A DNA stretch of 13,213 bases from assembly GCA_003694905.1 (NCBI GenBank), contig RFJM01000470.1:1-13213 (forward strand). Direction: 5' to 3'. The notes under the pieces are model-generated. The model did not search any database, had not been told where the DNA came from, and saw nothing but the letters and a program-made list of their open reading frames with translations. The stretch's first letter is position 1. Each line of letters begins with the position of its first letter. Source of the DNA: Caldilineae bacterium (GTDB lineage Bacteria > Chloroflexota > Anaerolineae > J102). Shown one piece after another: positions 1 through 6,391 of the stretch. A program made the position numbers and the translations under genes.

Positions 1-1094
1 GACATGGCGGGCCGGGCGTATTCCACGAAGATGGCCCGGTCTTCCCGCGCGCTCAGCAAACCATCGTCAAGGAGATCCCGGCCGGCATTGCTCCCAAAAG
101 CAGAGGGAGACAACCCCGCCTGTCGCAAAAGAGTGGGGAAGAGATCGCTCAGCTGCACGGGTGTGTCGATGATGGCGGCATCGATTTCACCGTCGCGATG
201 GATGAGCAAGGGGACGCGGACAAGCGGCTGGTATACGCTGAACTGGTGGCCGATGAGCCCATGCTCGCCCAGATGTTCGCCATGGTCGGCGGCCACGACG
301 AGCAATATCCTGCCCCGGAGGTGGGGTTGTTGCAGTCTGTCCAGCAGCGGGGCCAGTGTAGTGTCCAGGTCATAGAGCGCGGCCCGGTACAGGCGGCGAA
401 GCAAAGATAACTCCCGAGCGTCGAGCCGACGCCTGCCGGCCACATGCCGGTGCTCGACGACGGGAAGGGCAAGACGCCGCGCCTGCTCGGCTTCAGCCGG
501 GTCGTCGAAGAACCTGGCTGCAGCATCGCGCGAGGGACGCAGGGGCAGGTGGGCATCCATCAAGTTGGCGAAGAGGAAGTGAGGTTGCCGTGCAGATACC
601 GCCTCATCCAGCGTTGCCAGCATGGCCGCTACCAGGCGTTGGCTGACGGACCAACGCGCCTCCGCTTGCAGGCGCCGGCGTAGCTTTGCCTTGAGATTGC
701 GCCAGCGCCGCTGCAAGGGACGCCCATGGTGAACCGGATTCCCGACCAGATGCTCGAATCCTCGCGCCAGACCCGTTTCGGCAGCGAACCAGTCATTGGC
801 GGCAAAGAGATAGGTCCGATATCCGGCCTGCTCGTGCAAGATCTCGGCCAGATGGGGCACATCCGCCCGCATTTGCAACGTCTGCTGTGTGGCGCCATGC
901 CGCGAGGCCGGCAGTCCGCTGAAGATCGAGGCGTGAGAAGGCAGCGTCCAGGGCGCGTTGCAATAGGCTCGCGTGTAGACACGGCTCTGGCCTGCCAGAC
1001 GTTGCAATCCGGGCATAGCACTGACCCCACCTGCCAGGGCCAGCGCGTCGTAGCGCGCCGCGTCGAGTATCAGAACAAGGATGTGGGGTTTCAT
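1..1094 (-). CDS. Sulfatase-fold hydrolase/transferase (PF00884 type), 3' end cut off by window
   Basis: The frame is open from an ATG at 1094 to the left edge: 364 codons with no stop, C-terminus missing. Seen: N-terminal ILVLILDAARYD (residues 5-16, metal-binding Asp11); APWTLPSHASIFSG at 47-60, the family's catalytic loop; AADHGEHLGEHG at 268-279, the second metal-binding motif; and TPVQLSDLFPTLL at 311-323, typical of the family's C-terminal half. True arylsulfatases carry Cys or Ser in C/S-x-P-x-R, which becomes formylglycine. Here the aligned residues are T50-L-P-S-H, so the predicted nucleophile is Thr, as in phosphodiesterase or phosphoglycerol/phosphoethanolamine transferase relatives. 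No signal peptide is visible, so the visible part looks cytoplasmic. The start overlaps the sulfotransferase stop (ATGA), implying translational coupling. The fold is secure; the substrate and whether it cleaves sulfate esters are unknown. Confidence 0.88.
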   Translation of the reverse strand, partial: MKPHILVLILDAARYDALALAGGVSAMPGLQRLAGQSRVYTRAYCNAPWTLPSHASIFSGLPASRHGATQQTLQMRADVPHLAEILHEQAGYRTYLFAANDWFAAETGLARGFEHLVGNPVHHGRPLQRRWRNLKAKLRRRLQAEARWSVSQRLVAAMLATLDEAVSARQPHFLFANLMDAHLPLRPSRDAAARFFDDPAEAEQARRLALPVVEHRHVAGRRRLDARELSLLRRLYRAALYDLDTTLAPLLDRLQQPHLRGRILLVVAADHGEHLGEHGLIGHQFSVYQPLVRVPLLIHRDGEIDAAIIDTPVQLSDLFPTLLRQAGLSPSAFGSNAGRDLLDDGLLSAREDRAIFVEYARPAM

Positions 1095-2122
1095 CGCGGT
1101 GCCTCGCCCAGAGTTGCGCGCAAACGATGGGGCAGGGGTTCGGCATCATAGGTGTCGAGGCTGAGCCTTTGCGCCCACGCAAGCACACGCTGTTGGTCCT
1201 CGCTGCTTAGCTTGTGGCGCCAAGCTGCCAGCCGCTCTTCGATCCGTGCATTCGCCTGCAAGTGACGGGAATGTGGCACCGGAGTCTGGGCCCGCTTTTG
1301 CCAGTCGCGCGGCACGGGCACATCCAACCAGGAGCAGATGCGCGCCAGCGTCTCGGCAGGGGCCAGCACCATCTCCTCATAGCATAATGCGCAATGAGGT
1401 CGTGTGCTGAGATCGTGATCGGCCACGTAGTTTTCTACCGCCCACCATACCGCGTGAGCCCCCAGAAGATCCGCCTCCCGCTCGATTTCCGGCAGCCATG
1501 GCCGCAAGTGGTCCTCGACCAGAGCCTCCTGCCGCAGGATGTCTTGCACACTTGCCTGCCATCCTCTCTGCAGGCGGGAAAGAACCACCGCGCAGGGATG
1601 CCGGCGGATGTAGACGATGGCAGGCTGAAAGTGGTCGTAGAGGTAACCCAGCATCAAGTTGGCGCGAATGAGCTTGATGAGGAAGCGCTCTGGCCAGAAG
1701 GTGCTGCGGGTATAGTCGGTCCAGTAGTTGCGCACCTGGCCCCGCAGGATGCGTTCGAGCAGGTCGTGCCAGGCAGGGTCATCGTCGCCGGGACGGAGAT
1801 AGTAGGAGCGGCTGATCACGCTATCGGCGCTCCAGCCGGTGAGGGCATCGACCTCCGGAACGCGGCGCGGGTTCAGAGGCTCGAAGATCTCCAACATGCC
1901 GGGCACGGCGGCCAGGATGTACATGAGCCAGGTGGTGCCACTGCGGCCGGAACCGACGATGAGGACGGCATCGGAGGGTGCGGGCCGTCCCTTCCAGGCA
2001 AAACGGATCCATTCCCCGCTACGCCGGGCCGCGGCCCATGCCTCCTTCAGGCCATCGGTGGCGTTAACGAGGTCGGTAAGGGTCCGAAGATGTCTTTTGA
2101 GAGTGAGACGGGGGCTTTCCAT
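1091..2122 (-). CDS. PAPS-dependent sulfotransferase family protein
   Basis: This 343-residue protein has the two PAPS-binding signatures of the sulfotransferase family. The 5'-phosphosulfate loop is GSGRSGTTWL (57-66), just after a hydrophobic beta strand (VLIV). The 3'-phosphate motif is YIRRHPCAVVLSRL (171-184). The acceptor-binding region follows and is rich in Trp and His. Such enzymes transfer sulfate from PAPS to a hydroxyl or amine on a glycan, lipid or small molecule; the acceptor cannot be read from sequence. No signal peptide or membrane segment is evident, so it should act in the cytoplasm. ATG 2122 is the first start in frame and leaves about 56 residues before the P-loop, normal for the family. 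Its TGA overlaps the ATG of the sulfatase-fold gene, so the two are probably co-translated and act on the same product. No strong promoter was found in the 194-bp gap upstream. Confidence 0.9.
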   Translation of the reverse strand: MESPRLTLKRHLRTLTDLVNATDGLKEAWAAARRSGEWIRFAWKGRPAPSDAVLIVGSGRSGTTWLMYILAAVPGMLEIFEPLNPRRVPEVDALTGWSADSVISRSYYLRPGDDDPAWHDLLERILRGQVRNYWTDYTRSTFWPERFLIKLIRANLMLGYLYDHFQPAIVYIRRHPCAVVLSRLQRGWQASVQDILRQEALVEDHLRPWLPEIEREADLLGAHAVWWAVENYVADHDLSTRPHCALCYEEMVLAPAETLARICSWLDVPVPRDWQKRAQTPVPHSRHLQANARIEERLAAWRHKLSSEDQQRVLAWAQRLSLDTYDAEPLPHRLRATLGEAPR

Positions 2123-2195
2123 ACACTCACAGTTTAGCAGATCAGCGGCAATTGTACACAGGTGATGTTCCTGCTTCGGAATGACACAGAGAAGG

Positions 2196-2218
2196 AAGAC
2201 GCGTCGAGACGCGATCTT
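2196..2218. other. Hairpin between GNAT gene and sulfotransferase
   Basis: AAGACGCGTC (2196-2205) pairs with GACGCG-a-TCTT (2208-2218): ten base pairs with one bulged A and a very small loop. On the minus strand it lies about 100 nt after the GNAT stop and is followed by a mixed pyrimidine tract (CCTTCTC) rather than a clean T-run. It could act as a weak terminator separating the GNAT gene from the sulfotransferase operon, or be incidental. On the plus strand it runs into TTTT, but no plus-strand gene lies upstream. Confidence 0.3.
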
Positions 2219-2316
2219 TTCAGACGAAGCGAGAGGCAGCCATCTCGCCGCGACCGGTCACCGCATTTCAGACCGTTTTCGGCCCCGGCCTGCAATCCCT
2301 TCTCTAGCTGCCACCG

Positions 2317-2877
2317 TCAAAGACAGGGTTGCATCTCTTGTTTCCACACCGTATCGGTGGTCAGGTCCACCTCGATCCATACCTCGCTTCCGTGATATTC
2401 GCGCTTGACAGGAAGGGGCACCCGTCGTAATACATGCTGGATTGCCTTGTTGTTCGCCTGAAAGACCGCCACAAATTTCTCGATTCCCTCCTCCTTCGCC
2501 TGCTTGGTCAACAACCGCAACAGTTCCGAACCGATACCCTGACCCTGGAGTTCGTCCCTCACGGACAGGGCCACTTCGGCCACGCCCGGTCCTGCACGCA
2601 CATACTGAGCACCGCCTACGGCGACGTTGGGCTCTCCCGGCAGGTCGGCAAATGCCAGAAAGGCCCGGCCACTTTCGCAGGCGACCTGGGCTATCTGCTG
2701 CGCTCGGCGTCGCACAAAGGCCGGGTCAGGGTCGATGAGAGGCTGATGAAAACGCAGGTAGCGGCTTTCCGGACTCATGTGCTCGAAGATCTCGATGAGA
2801 TACTCGGTGTCGTCCGGTCGCAGCGGACGGATCCTGACTTGTAGACCCCGTTTGGTTATGAATGTGTGGTCAGACAC
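2317..2877 (-). CDS. GNAT-family N-acetyltransferase (Pat-like single domain)
   Basis: The 186-residue protein begins with GTG at 2877. Seen: the N-terminal RIRPLRPDDTEYLIEIFEHM (16-34) with MSPESRYLRFHQPL (34-47), the opening of GNAT domains related to the acetyltransferase part of bacterial protein-lysine acetyltransferases; then VRDELQGQGIGSELLRLL (106-123), the acetyl-CoA pyrophosphate loop (Q-x-Q-G-I-G); then ANNKAIQHVLRRVPLPVKRE (141-160), the fourth motif. There is no cyclic-nucleotide or acyl-CoA synthetase domain, so it is a free-standing GNAT. It should acetylate a protein lysine or small amine in the cytoplasm; the substrate is unknown. The GTG is supported by a strong GAGGAGG six bases upstream. 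The gene is upstream of and co-oriented with the sulfotransferase pair but separated by 194 bp, so joint transcription is uncertain. Confidence 0.88.
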   Translation of the reverse strand: MSDHTFITKRGLQVRIRPLRPDDTEYLIEIFEHMSPESRYLRFHQPLIDPDPAFVRRRAQQIAQVACESGRAFLAFADLPGEPNVAVGGAQYVRAGPGVAEVALSVRDELQGQGIGSELLRLLTKQAKEEGIEKFVAVFQANNKAIQHVLRRVPLPVKREYHGSEVWIEVDLTTDTVWKQEMQPCL

Positions 2878-2883
2878 AAGACG

Positions 2884-2890
2884 CCTCCTC
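2884..2890 (-). promoter_or_regulatory. Shine-Dalgarno site of GNAT gene
   Basis: On the minus strand GAGGAGG stands six nucleotides before the GTG at 2877. This decides the unusual start: no upstream ATG is needed, and the protein begins at the expected point for the GNAT fold. Confidence 0.8.
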
Positions 2891-2977
2891 GGGCTTGCCG
2901 GCAGGTCGACAACCTATGATGGAGGTCTGCGAGAAAAACTGGCCGAACAAGACTGATCCGCATGAACGGGATGGGAG

Positions 2978-3047
2978 TGACGCGATGACATGTCTAACGC
3001 GTTGCGTCATTCCGGACTAAGATAGCAGAAGTCCGGACGGGGGGCAA
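2978..3047 (-). promoter_or_regulatory. Candidate promoter/operator region upstream of GNAT gene
   Basis: Read on the minus strand, TTGCCC (3042-3047) and TATCTT (3019-3024) are 17 bp apart, each matching 4 of 6 consensus bases, a plausible but weak sigma-70-type promoter with a leader of about 135 nt. A perfect 8-bp inverted repeat, TCCGGACT (3011-3018) and AGTCCGGA (3030-3037), brackets the -10 box. Just downstream are a second inverted pair, TGACGC (2978-2983) and GCGTCA (3004-3009), and the 8-bp palindrome GACATGTC (2987-2994). Such clustering suggests repressor or activator sites; no regulator is identifiable. Confidence 0.35.
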
Positions 3048-3245
3048 GGTGAGGAGATGAGCCCGTGCTTTCGTCCCTGGGCGAGTAGACGGTCCTTCAG
3101 GCACAGACAGCCGCCGGTTGGCCGGGTTTGCTACGGCCGCGTTTTTCTTCGGGCCGGCCCTCCAGCCTTGTTAGGATGCGCGGAGCGTAAGACGAGCCGG
3201 AAAGCCTGTACTATCGCTGGCCCTCATCCGAACGCTTCCGGCCCT
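3048..3245. other. Intergenic stretch, no gene seen
   Basis: No reading frame here looks like a known protein. Seen: the palindrome GGGCCGGCCC (3151-3160) and GGAAAGCCTGT (3199-3209), an 11-mer repeated exactly inside the hairpin of the adjacent element (3377-3387). ACGCTTCCGG at 3232-3241 is the exact reverse complement of 3287-3296 inside that element. This may be decayed repeat sequence beside the intact copy. Confidence 0.4.
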
Positions 3246-3328
3246 GGGTGTGTTTCAATTTGGGGGCAGCTGGCGGGCGGCGCCCCCCGGAAGCGTCGCG
3301 GCCACAGCCAACTGCACAACTACACACT

Positions 3329-3419
3329 GTTTCAGGTTGCCCGGCCGTACTGCGTGGGCCTGCATCCGGACAGGCTGGAAAGCCTGTCCCACATGCAACC
3401 CGACCCGAGAAGCTGAAAC
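3329..3419. other. Nested hairpin inside the repeat element
   Basis: The apex is a perfect 9-bp stem, GGACAGGCT (3368-3376) and AGCCTGTCC (3381-3389), closed by the tetraloop GGAA. An outer 7-bp stem pairs GTTTCAG (3329-3335) with CTGAAAC (3413-3419), and GGTTGC (3335-3340) could alternatively pair with GCAACC (3395-3400). The two arms resemble each other, so this is a substructure of the element. Confidence 0.6.
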
Positions 3420-3451
3420 CCTGGCGGCCGGTCTGGCAGGCCGACGCCGCA

Positions 3452-3475
3452 GATGCGGGGGCGCTCCCCCGCATC
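3452..3475. other. Perfect 10-bp hairpin inside the repeat element
   Basis: GATGCGGGGG (3452-3461) and CCCCCGCATC (3466-3475) are exact reverse complements around the loop CGCT. No T-run follows on either strand, so it is not a classical intrinsic terminator. Confidence 0.65.
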
Positions 3476-3537
3476 CCCGTGCAGGGGGGCCCCTTACCGG
3501 CCTAGCCCACCGGCTGCCCCTATTTTGAAACGCACCC

Positions 3538-3856
3538 ACACGAAAGCGGGGAGTGTATACCAAGTGGTTGAAATTGAGTCTGAGGCGGATTTGGCCCTTG
3601 CGCAGGCATGCACCGGCGCCCTTTCTGGATTCCGGGGCAGAGCGGTCCGCGTTGGTACCAAACATCCCGGTTCGCTGCATCAGATGCCTCGAATCTCTAC
3701 CGTGTCGGGATTCCGAGCGGCCTGAGATCCCCAAACCAGGCCCTCGTGGCCCGGTCAAATGAGGCGCAAACACTTTCAACCAGGTTGGACTTTGGTCGGG
3801 AGCCTGAGAGGCACGGCGCCGGGTCTCAACCCATTTTGGACACATCCAGATCCGGG
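3538..3856. other. Intergenic stretch between repeat element and aroA promoter, no gene seen
   Basis: Frames crossing this interval have no recognisable motif and no convincing start signals. The only structure noted is a loose inverted repeat: CCAAGTGGTTGAAA (3560-3573) against the reverse complement of 3774-3788 (CCAACCTGGTTGAAA), alike apart from a two-base substitution and one inserted base, with the palindrome CAACC-A-GGTTG at 3777-3787. This may be a second, more decayed inverted-repeat element of about 230 bp next to the intact one. Function unknown. Confidence 0.35.
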
Positions 3857-3886
3857 TTGGCCGCAGGAGGCTTTCGGTGGTATAGT
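3857..3886 (+). promoter_or_regulatory. Candidate aroA promoter
   Basis: TTGGCC (3857-3862) and TATAGT (3881-3886) are separated by 18 bp, giving a transcript start near 3893 and a leader of about 44 nt to the aroA ATG. No Shine-Dalgarno sequence is apparent before that ATG. Based on pattern only. Confidence 0.35.
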
Positions 3887-3936
3887 TCGCGCTCGCGATC
3901 TTCATACCGATAGTCTCTCTACTGCCAGTTTGCCTC

Positions 3937-5238
3937 ATGAGCAATCTCCATATCTATCCCGGCCCACTCATCGGAAAGACCACGGTACCCGCGGACAAGT
4001 CCATCACCCACCGTGCGCTGATGTTCGCGGCCATCGCCGAGGGTGTGAGTCGAGTACGCAACTATCTGGACGGCGGTGACTGCCGTGCCACGCTCTCGGT
4101 AATCCAAGCCCTGGGGGTAGAGGTAGAAGAGCCCGAGGAGGGCACGCTGCTGATCTCGGGGCGGGGGCTGAATGGGCTGTGCGAGCCAGAGGACGTGCTG
4201 GACTGCGTGAATAGTGGTACCACCGCCCGCCTGATGGCCGGTTTGCTGGCAGGGCAGCGCTTCCATAGTGTGTTGACGGGCAGTGCGCAGCTTCGGCGCC
4301 GCCCCATGCTGCGGGTCGTGGGGCCGCTGCGAGGGATGGGCGCGGATATCGGCGGCAGGGAAGAGGGGCGATACCTCCCGCTCTCGTTTCGCGCCAGCCG
4401 CCTGCAAGGGATCGACTATACCCTGCCCGTGGCCAGTGCGCAGGTCAAATCCTGTCTGCTGCTGGCCGGGCTCTATGCCGAGGGGCTGACGATCGTGCGC
4501 GAGCCGGGACCGGCCCGAGATCACACGGAACGCATGCTGGCCGCCATGGGGGCACCCATCCACCGTCTTGGCCCGCAGATCACTTCAGAGCGCCCGGCCC
4601 GCCCCCTCGACCCTCTGGACATCAGCATCCCCGGCGACTTTTCCTCGGCCGCCTTCTTGCTGGCAGGTGCGGTGATCGCCCCCGGCAGCCGACTCACCCT
4701 CACCGGCGTTGGGGTCAACCCCACGCGTCGCGGACTGCTGGATGTGTTAGTGGAGATGGGAGCCGAGATCGTGCTGGACAACTGGGGTGAATCGGGCGGT
4801 GAGCCCACGGGAGATCTCCATGTCTACCCGTCGCAGTTGCGCGCGGTGACCGTCGGAGGGGACACGGTGGTGACCATGATCGACGAAATGCCGGTGTTTG
4901 CGGTGCTGGCGACCCAGGCGGAAGGGGTGACGGTGGTCAAAGATGCTGCGGAGTTGCGGGTCAAGGAGACGGACCGCATCGCCACCACGGTGCAGGAATT
5001 GCGGAAGCTGGGTGCGCAGATCGAGGAACGAGATGACGGTTTTGTGGTAGAAGGGCCCACGCGACTGCGGGGTGCAAGGGTGTATTCCCACGGCGACCAT
5101 CGGCTGGCCATGGCATTGGCCATTGCCGGGCTCGTCGCCGAGGGAATGACGGTCGTCGAGGAGGCGGAATGTGCTTACGACTCCTTCCCCGGATTCGAGC
5201 GCACACTGGCGCGTCTGGGTGTGAAGTTGGAAGGGTGA
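3937..5238 (+). CDS. aroA: 3-phosphoshikimate 1-carboxyvinyltransferase (EPSP synthase)
   Basis: This 433-residue protein catalyses the sixth shikimate-pathway step: phosphoenolpyruvate plus shikimate-3-phosphate gives EPSP and phosphate, in the cytoplasm, toward chorismate and aromatic amino acids. Seen in order: PADKSITHRALM (18-29) with catalytic Lys21; NSGTTARL (92-99), the PEP-binding loop; RRPMLRVVGPLRGMGADI (121-138); SAQVKS (167-172); IDEMPV (315-320) with the catalytic Asp/Glu; VKETDRI (342-348); and GDHRLAMALAIAGL (386-399). Length matches the family. The NSGTT-x-RL form of the loop is closer to class II enzymes than to the enterobacterial GNAGT form, and it keeps the glycine that is alanine in the glyphosate-tolerant CP4 enzyme. 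The ATG at 3937 places Lys21 where expected. The gene stands alone: no other shikimate gene adjoins it, and 126 bp separate it from msrP. Confidence 0.97.
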   Translation: MSNLHIYPGPLIGKTTVPADKSITHRALMFAAIAEGVSRVRNYLDGGDCRATLSVIQALGVEVEEPEEGTLLISGRGLNGLCEPEDVLDCVNSGTTARLMAGLLAGQRFHSVLTGSAQLRRRPMLRVVGPLRGMGADIGGREEGRYLPLSFRASRLQGIDYTLPVASAQVKSCLLLAGLYAEGLTIVREPGPARDHTERMLAAMGAPIHRLGPQITSERPARPLDPLDISIPGDFSSAAFLLAGAVIAPGSRLTLTGVGVNPTRRGLLDVLVEMGAEIVLDNWGESGGEPTGDLHVYPSQLRAVTVGGDTVVTMIDEMPVFAVLATQAEGVTVVKDAAELRVKETDRIATTVQELRKLGAQIEERDDGFVVEGPTRLRGARVYSHGDHRLAMALAIAGLVAEGMTVVEEAECAYDSFPGFERTLARLGVKLEG

Positions 5239-5364
5239 GACCGGGTACTGACATCTGTAAGAAATGTGTAATACTAGGGTAAGGTCAGAGTTAGGGACGG
5301 GAGGTACGATAGAGACACCCCTCCCTTATCCCTTGCTCGCTCATCCACGATCCGGACAATCACT

Positions 5365-6312
5365 ATGACACGGCACATCCCTTCTTCCGAAATCACGCCC
5401 AGACACGTATACGTTTCCCGACGCAAGTTCATCCGGGGACTGGGTCTGGCCACAGGAGCTCTGGCGCTGGCTGCGTGCGGCGCGCTTCCCTCCCGCGAGG
5501 GGCGGTCCGCCACACCCACCACCATGCCCCAAGCCGGTGCCATGACCGACGAATTGGGCGACCCTATCAATACGTACGAGGAGATCACGACCTACAATAA
5601 TTTCTACGAATTCACCACCGACAAGGAAGGCGTCGCGCGCATGGTGAAGGAGTATGCCCGGCCGGAACCCTGGAAGGTTACCGTGGGCGGGTTGGTCAAC
5701 AACCCCCGTGTCTACGATCTGGACGATCTGCGAAAGTTCGGTGAAGAGGAGCGCGTCTATCGCCTGCGCTGTGTCGAAGCATGGTCGATGGTCATTCCCT
5801 GGTTGGGTTTCCCCCTACGCAAGCTGCTGGAGGAGGTGGAGCCCGCATCTCAGGCCAGATATGTGCGTTTCGAAGCCATCTACGATCCCGATGGTCTGCC
5901 GGGACAACGGATCGACTGGTACAACTGGCCATACGTGGAAGGGCTACGGCTGGACGAGGCCATGCACGATCTCACCATCCTGGCCACGGGACTGTATGGC
6001 GAGCCCCTCCCCATGCAGAACGGAGCGCCTGTTCGCCTGGTGGTACCCTGGAAATACGGATTCAAGAGCATCAAGTCGATTGTCAAGATCGATCTGGTTG
6101 CGGAACAACCGGTCTCTTTGTGGATGGCCGCTGCGCCTCACGAATACGGCTTCTATGCCAATGTCAATCCGGATGTGCCGCATCCCCGCTGGTCTCAGCG
6201 CACAGAGCGACGAATCGGCGAGCTGAAACGACGGGAGACACTACCTTTCAACGGCTATGCAGAAGAAGTTGCCTATCTCTATGAAGGCATGGACCTGCGC
6301 AAAAACTACTGA
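5365..6312 (+). CDS. msrP: Protein-methionine-sulfoxide reductase catalytic subunit MsrP (YedY), Tat substrate
   Basis: The 315-residue protein is a molybdopterin oxidoreductase that reduces oxidised methionines in envelope proteins, taking electrons from MsrQ. Seen: a twin-arginine signal SRRKFIRGLG (18-27), a hydrophobic stretch and LAAC (35-38), a lipobox with Cys38; YNNFYEF (77-83); YRLRCVEAWSMVIPWLGFPL (132-151) with Cys136 as the molybdenum ligand; PYVEGLRLDEAMH (189-201); NGAPVRLVVPWKYGFKSIKS (219-238); and YGFYANVNPDVPHPRWSQ (261-278). Length and motifs follow the Escherichia coli protein closely. The lipobox suggests a Tat-exported lipoprotein, whereas the E. coli enzyme is soluble and periplasmic; in an organism without an outer membrane this would keep it on the cell surface (inference). 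No strong SD precedes ATG 5365. Possible -35/-10 hexamers upstream (CTGACA at 5248, TAATAC at 5269, 15-bp spacer) are weak. msrQ follows. Confidence 0.96.
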   Translation: MTRHIPSSEITPRHVYVSRRKFIRGLGLATGALALAACGALPSREGRSATPTTMPQAGAMTDELGDPINTYEEITTYNNFYEFTTDKEGVARMVKEYARPEPWKVTVGGLVNNPRVYDLDDLRKFGEEERVYRLRCVEAWSMVIPWLGFPLRKLLEEVEPASQARYVRFEAIYDPDGLPGQRIDWYNWPYVEGLRLDEAMHDLTILATGLYGEPLPMQNGAPVRLVVPWKYGFKSIKSIVKIDLVAEQPVSLWMAAAPHEYGFYANVNPDVPHPRWSQRTERRIGELKRRETLPFNGYAEEVAYLYEGMDLRKNY

Positions 6313-6391
6313 GGGGCTGCGAGCGCCGCTCAGGTCCTGGCGTCTGCCCGGCCCTGCGGCGATACTCCCGCGGCCTCGCCAATTCGCTAAT

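Larger units (their letters stand above)
3246..3537. repeat. 292-bp MITE-like repeat with 33-nt terminal inverted repeats (full copy)
   Basis: The left end (3246-3278) and the reverse complement of the right end (3505-3537) match at 27 of 33 positions, both starting GGGTG-y-GTTTCAA and containing GGGGCAGC. A 49-nt block at the left end recurs at 13165-13213 with 45 of 49 identities in the same orientation, so this is a dispersed repeat. Inside are a nested hairpin (3329-3419) and a 10-bp perfect hairpin (3452-3475). C-rich (3281-3288) and G-rich (3484-3489) tracts continue the inverted symmetry. No transposase-like frame is present; long frames crossing it are low-complexity (Arg, Gly, Pro). 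No clear target-site duplication was seen at the ends. It fits a non-autonomous, TIR-bounded element mobilised in trans, or a large structured palindromic repeat; the family is unidentified. Confidence 0.7.

Noticed and set aside
149..1030. Several 130-140-codon frames in the sulfatase region
   Set aside because: They are shadow frames. The continuous frame from 1094 to the left edge carries all the family motifs without a stop.
3119..3147. GGCCG/CGGCC stem followed by GCGTTTTT
   Set aside because: A five-bp stem with a long loop and no gene upstream on that strand. Probably chance in GC-rich DNA.
3255..3944. 229-codon minus-strand open frame across the intergenic region
   Set aside because: It runs through the repeat element, is rich in Arg, Gly, Pro and Ala, shows no domain, and overlaps the start of aroA. 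It is a by-product of GC-rich repeat sequence.
6257..6391. Upstream ATG for msrQ
   Set aside because: It would overlap msrP by 56 bp and add a leader unlike MsrQ proteins. ATG 6392 gives the usual length.
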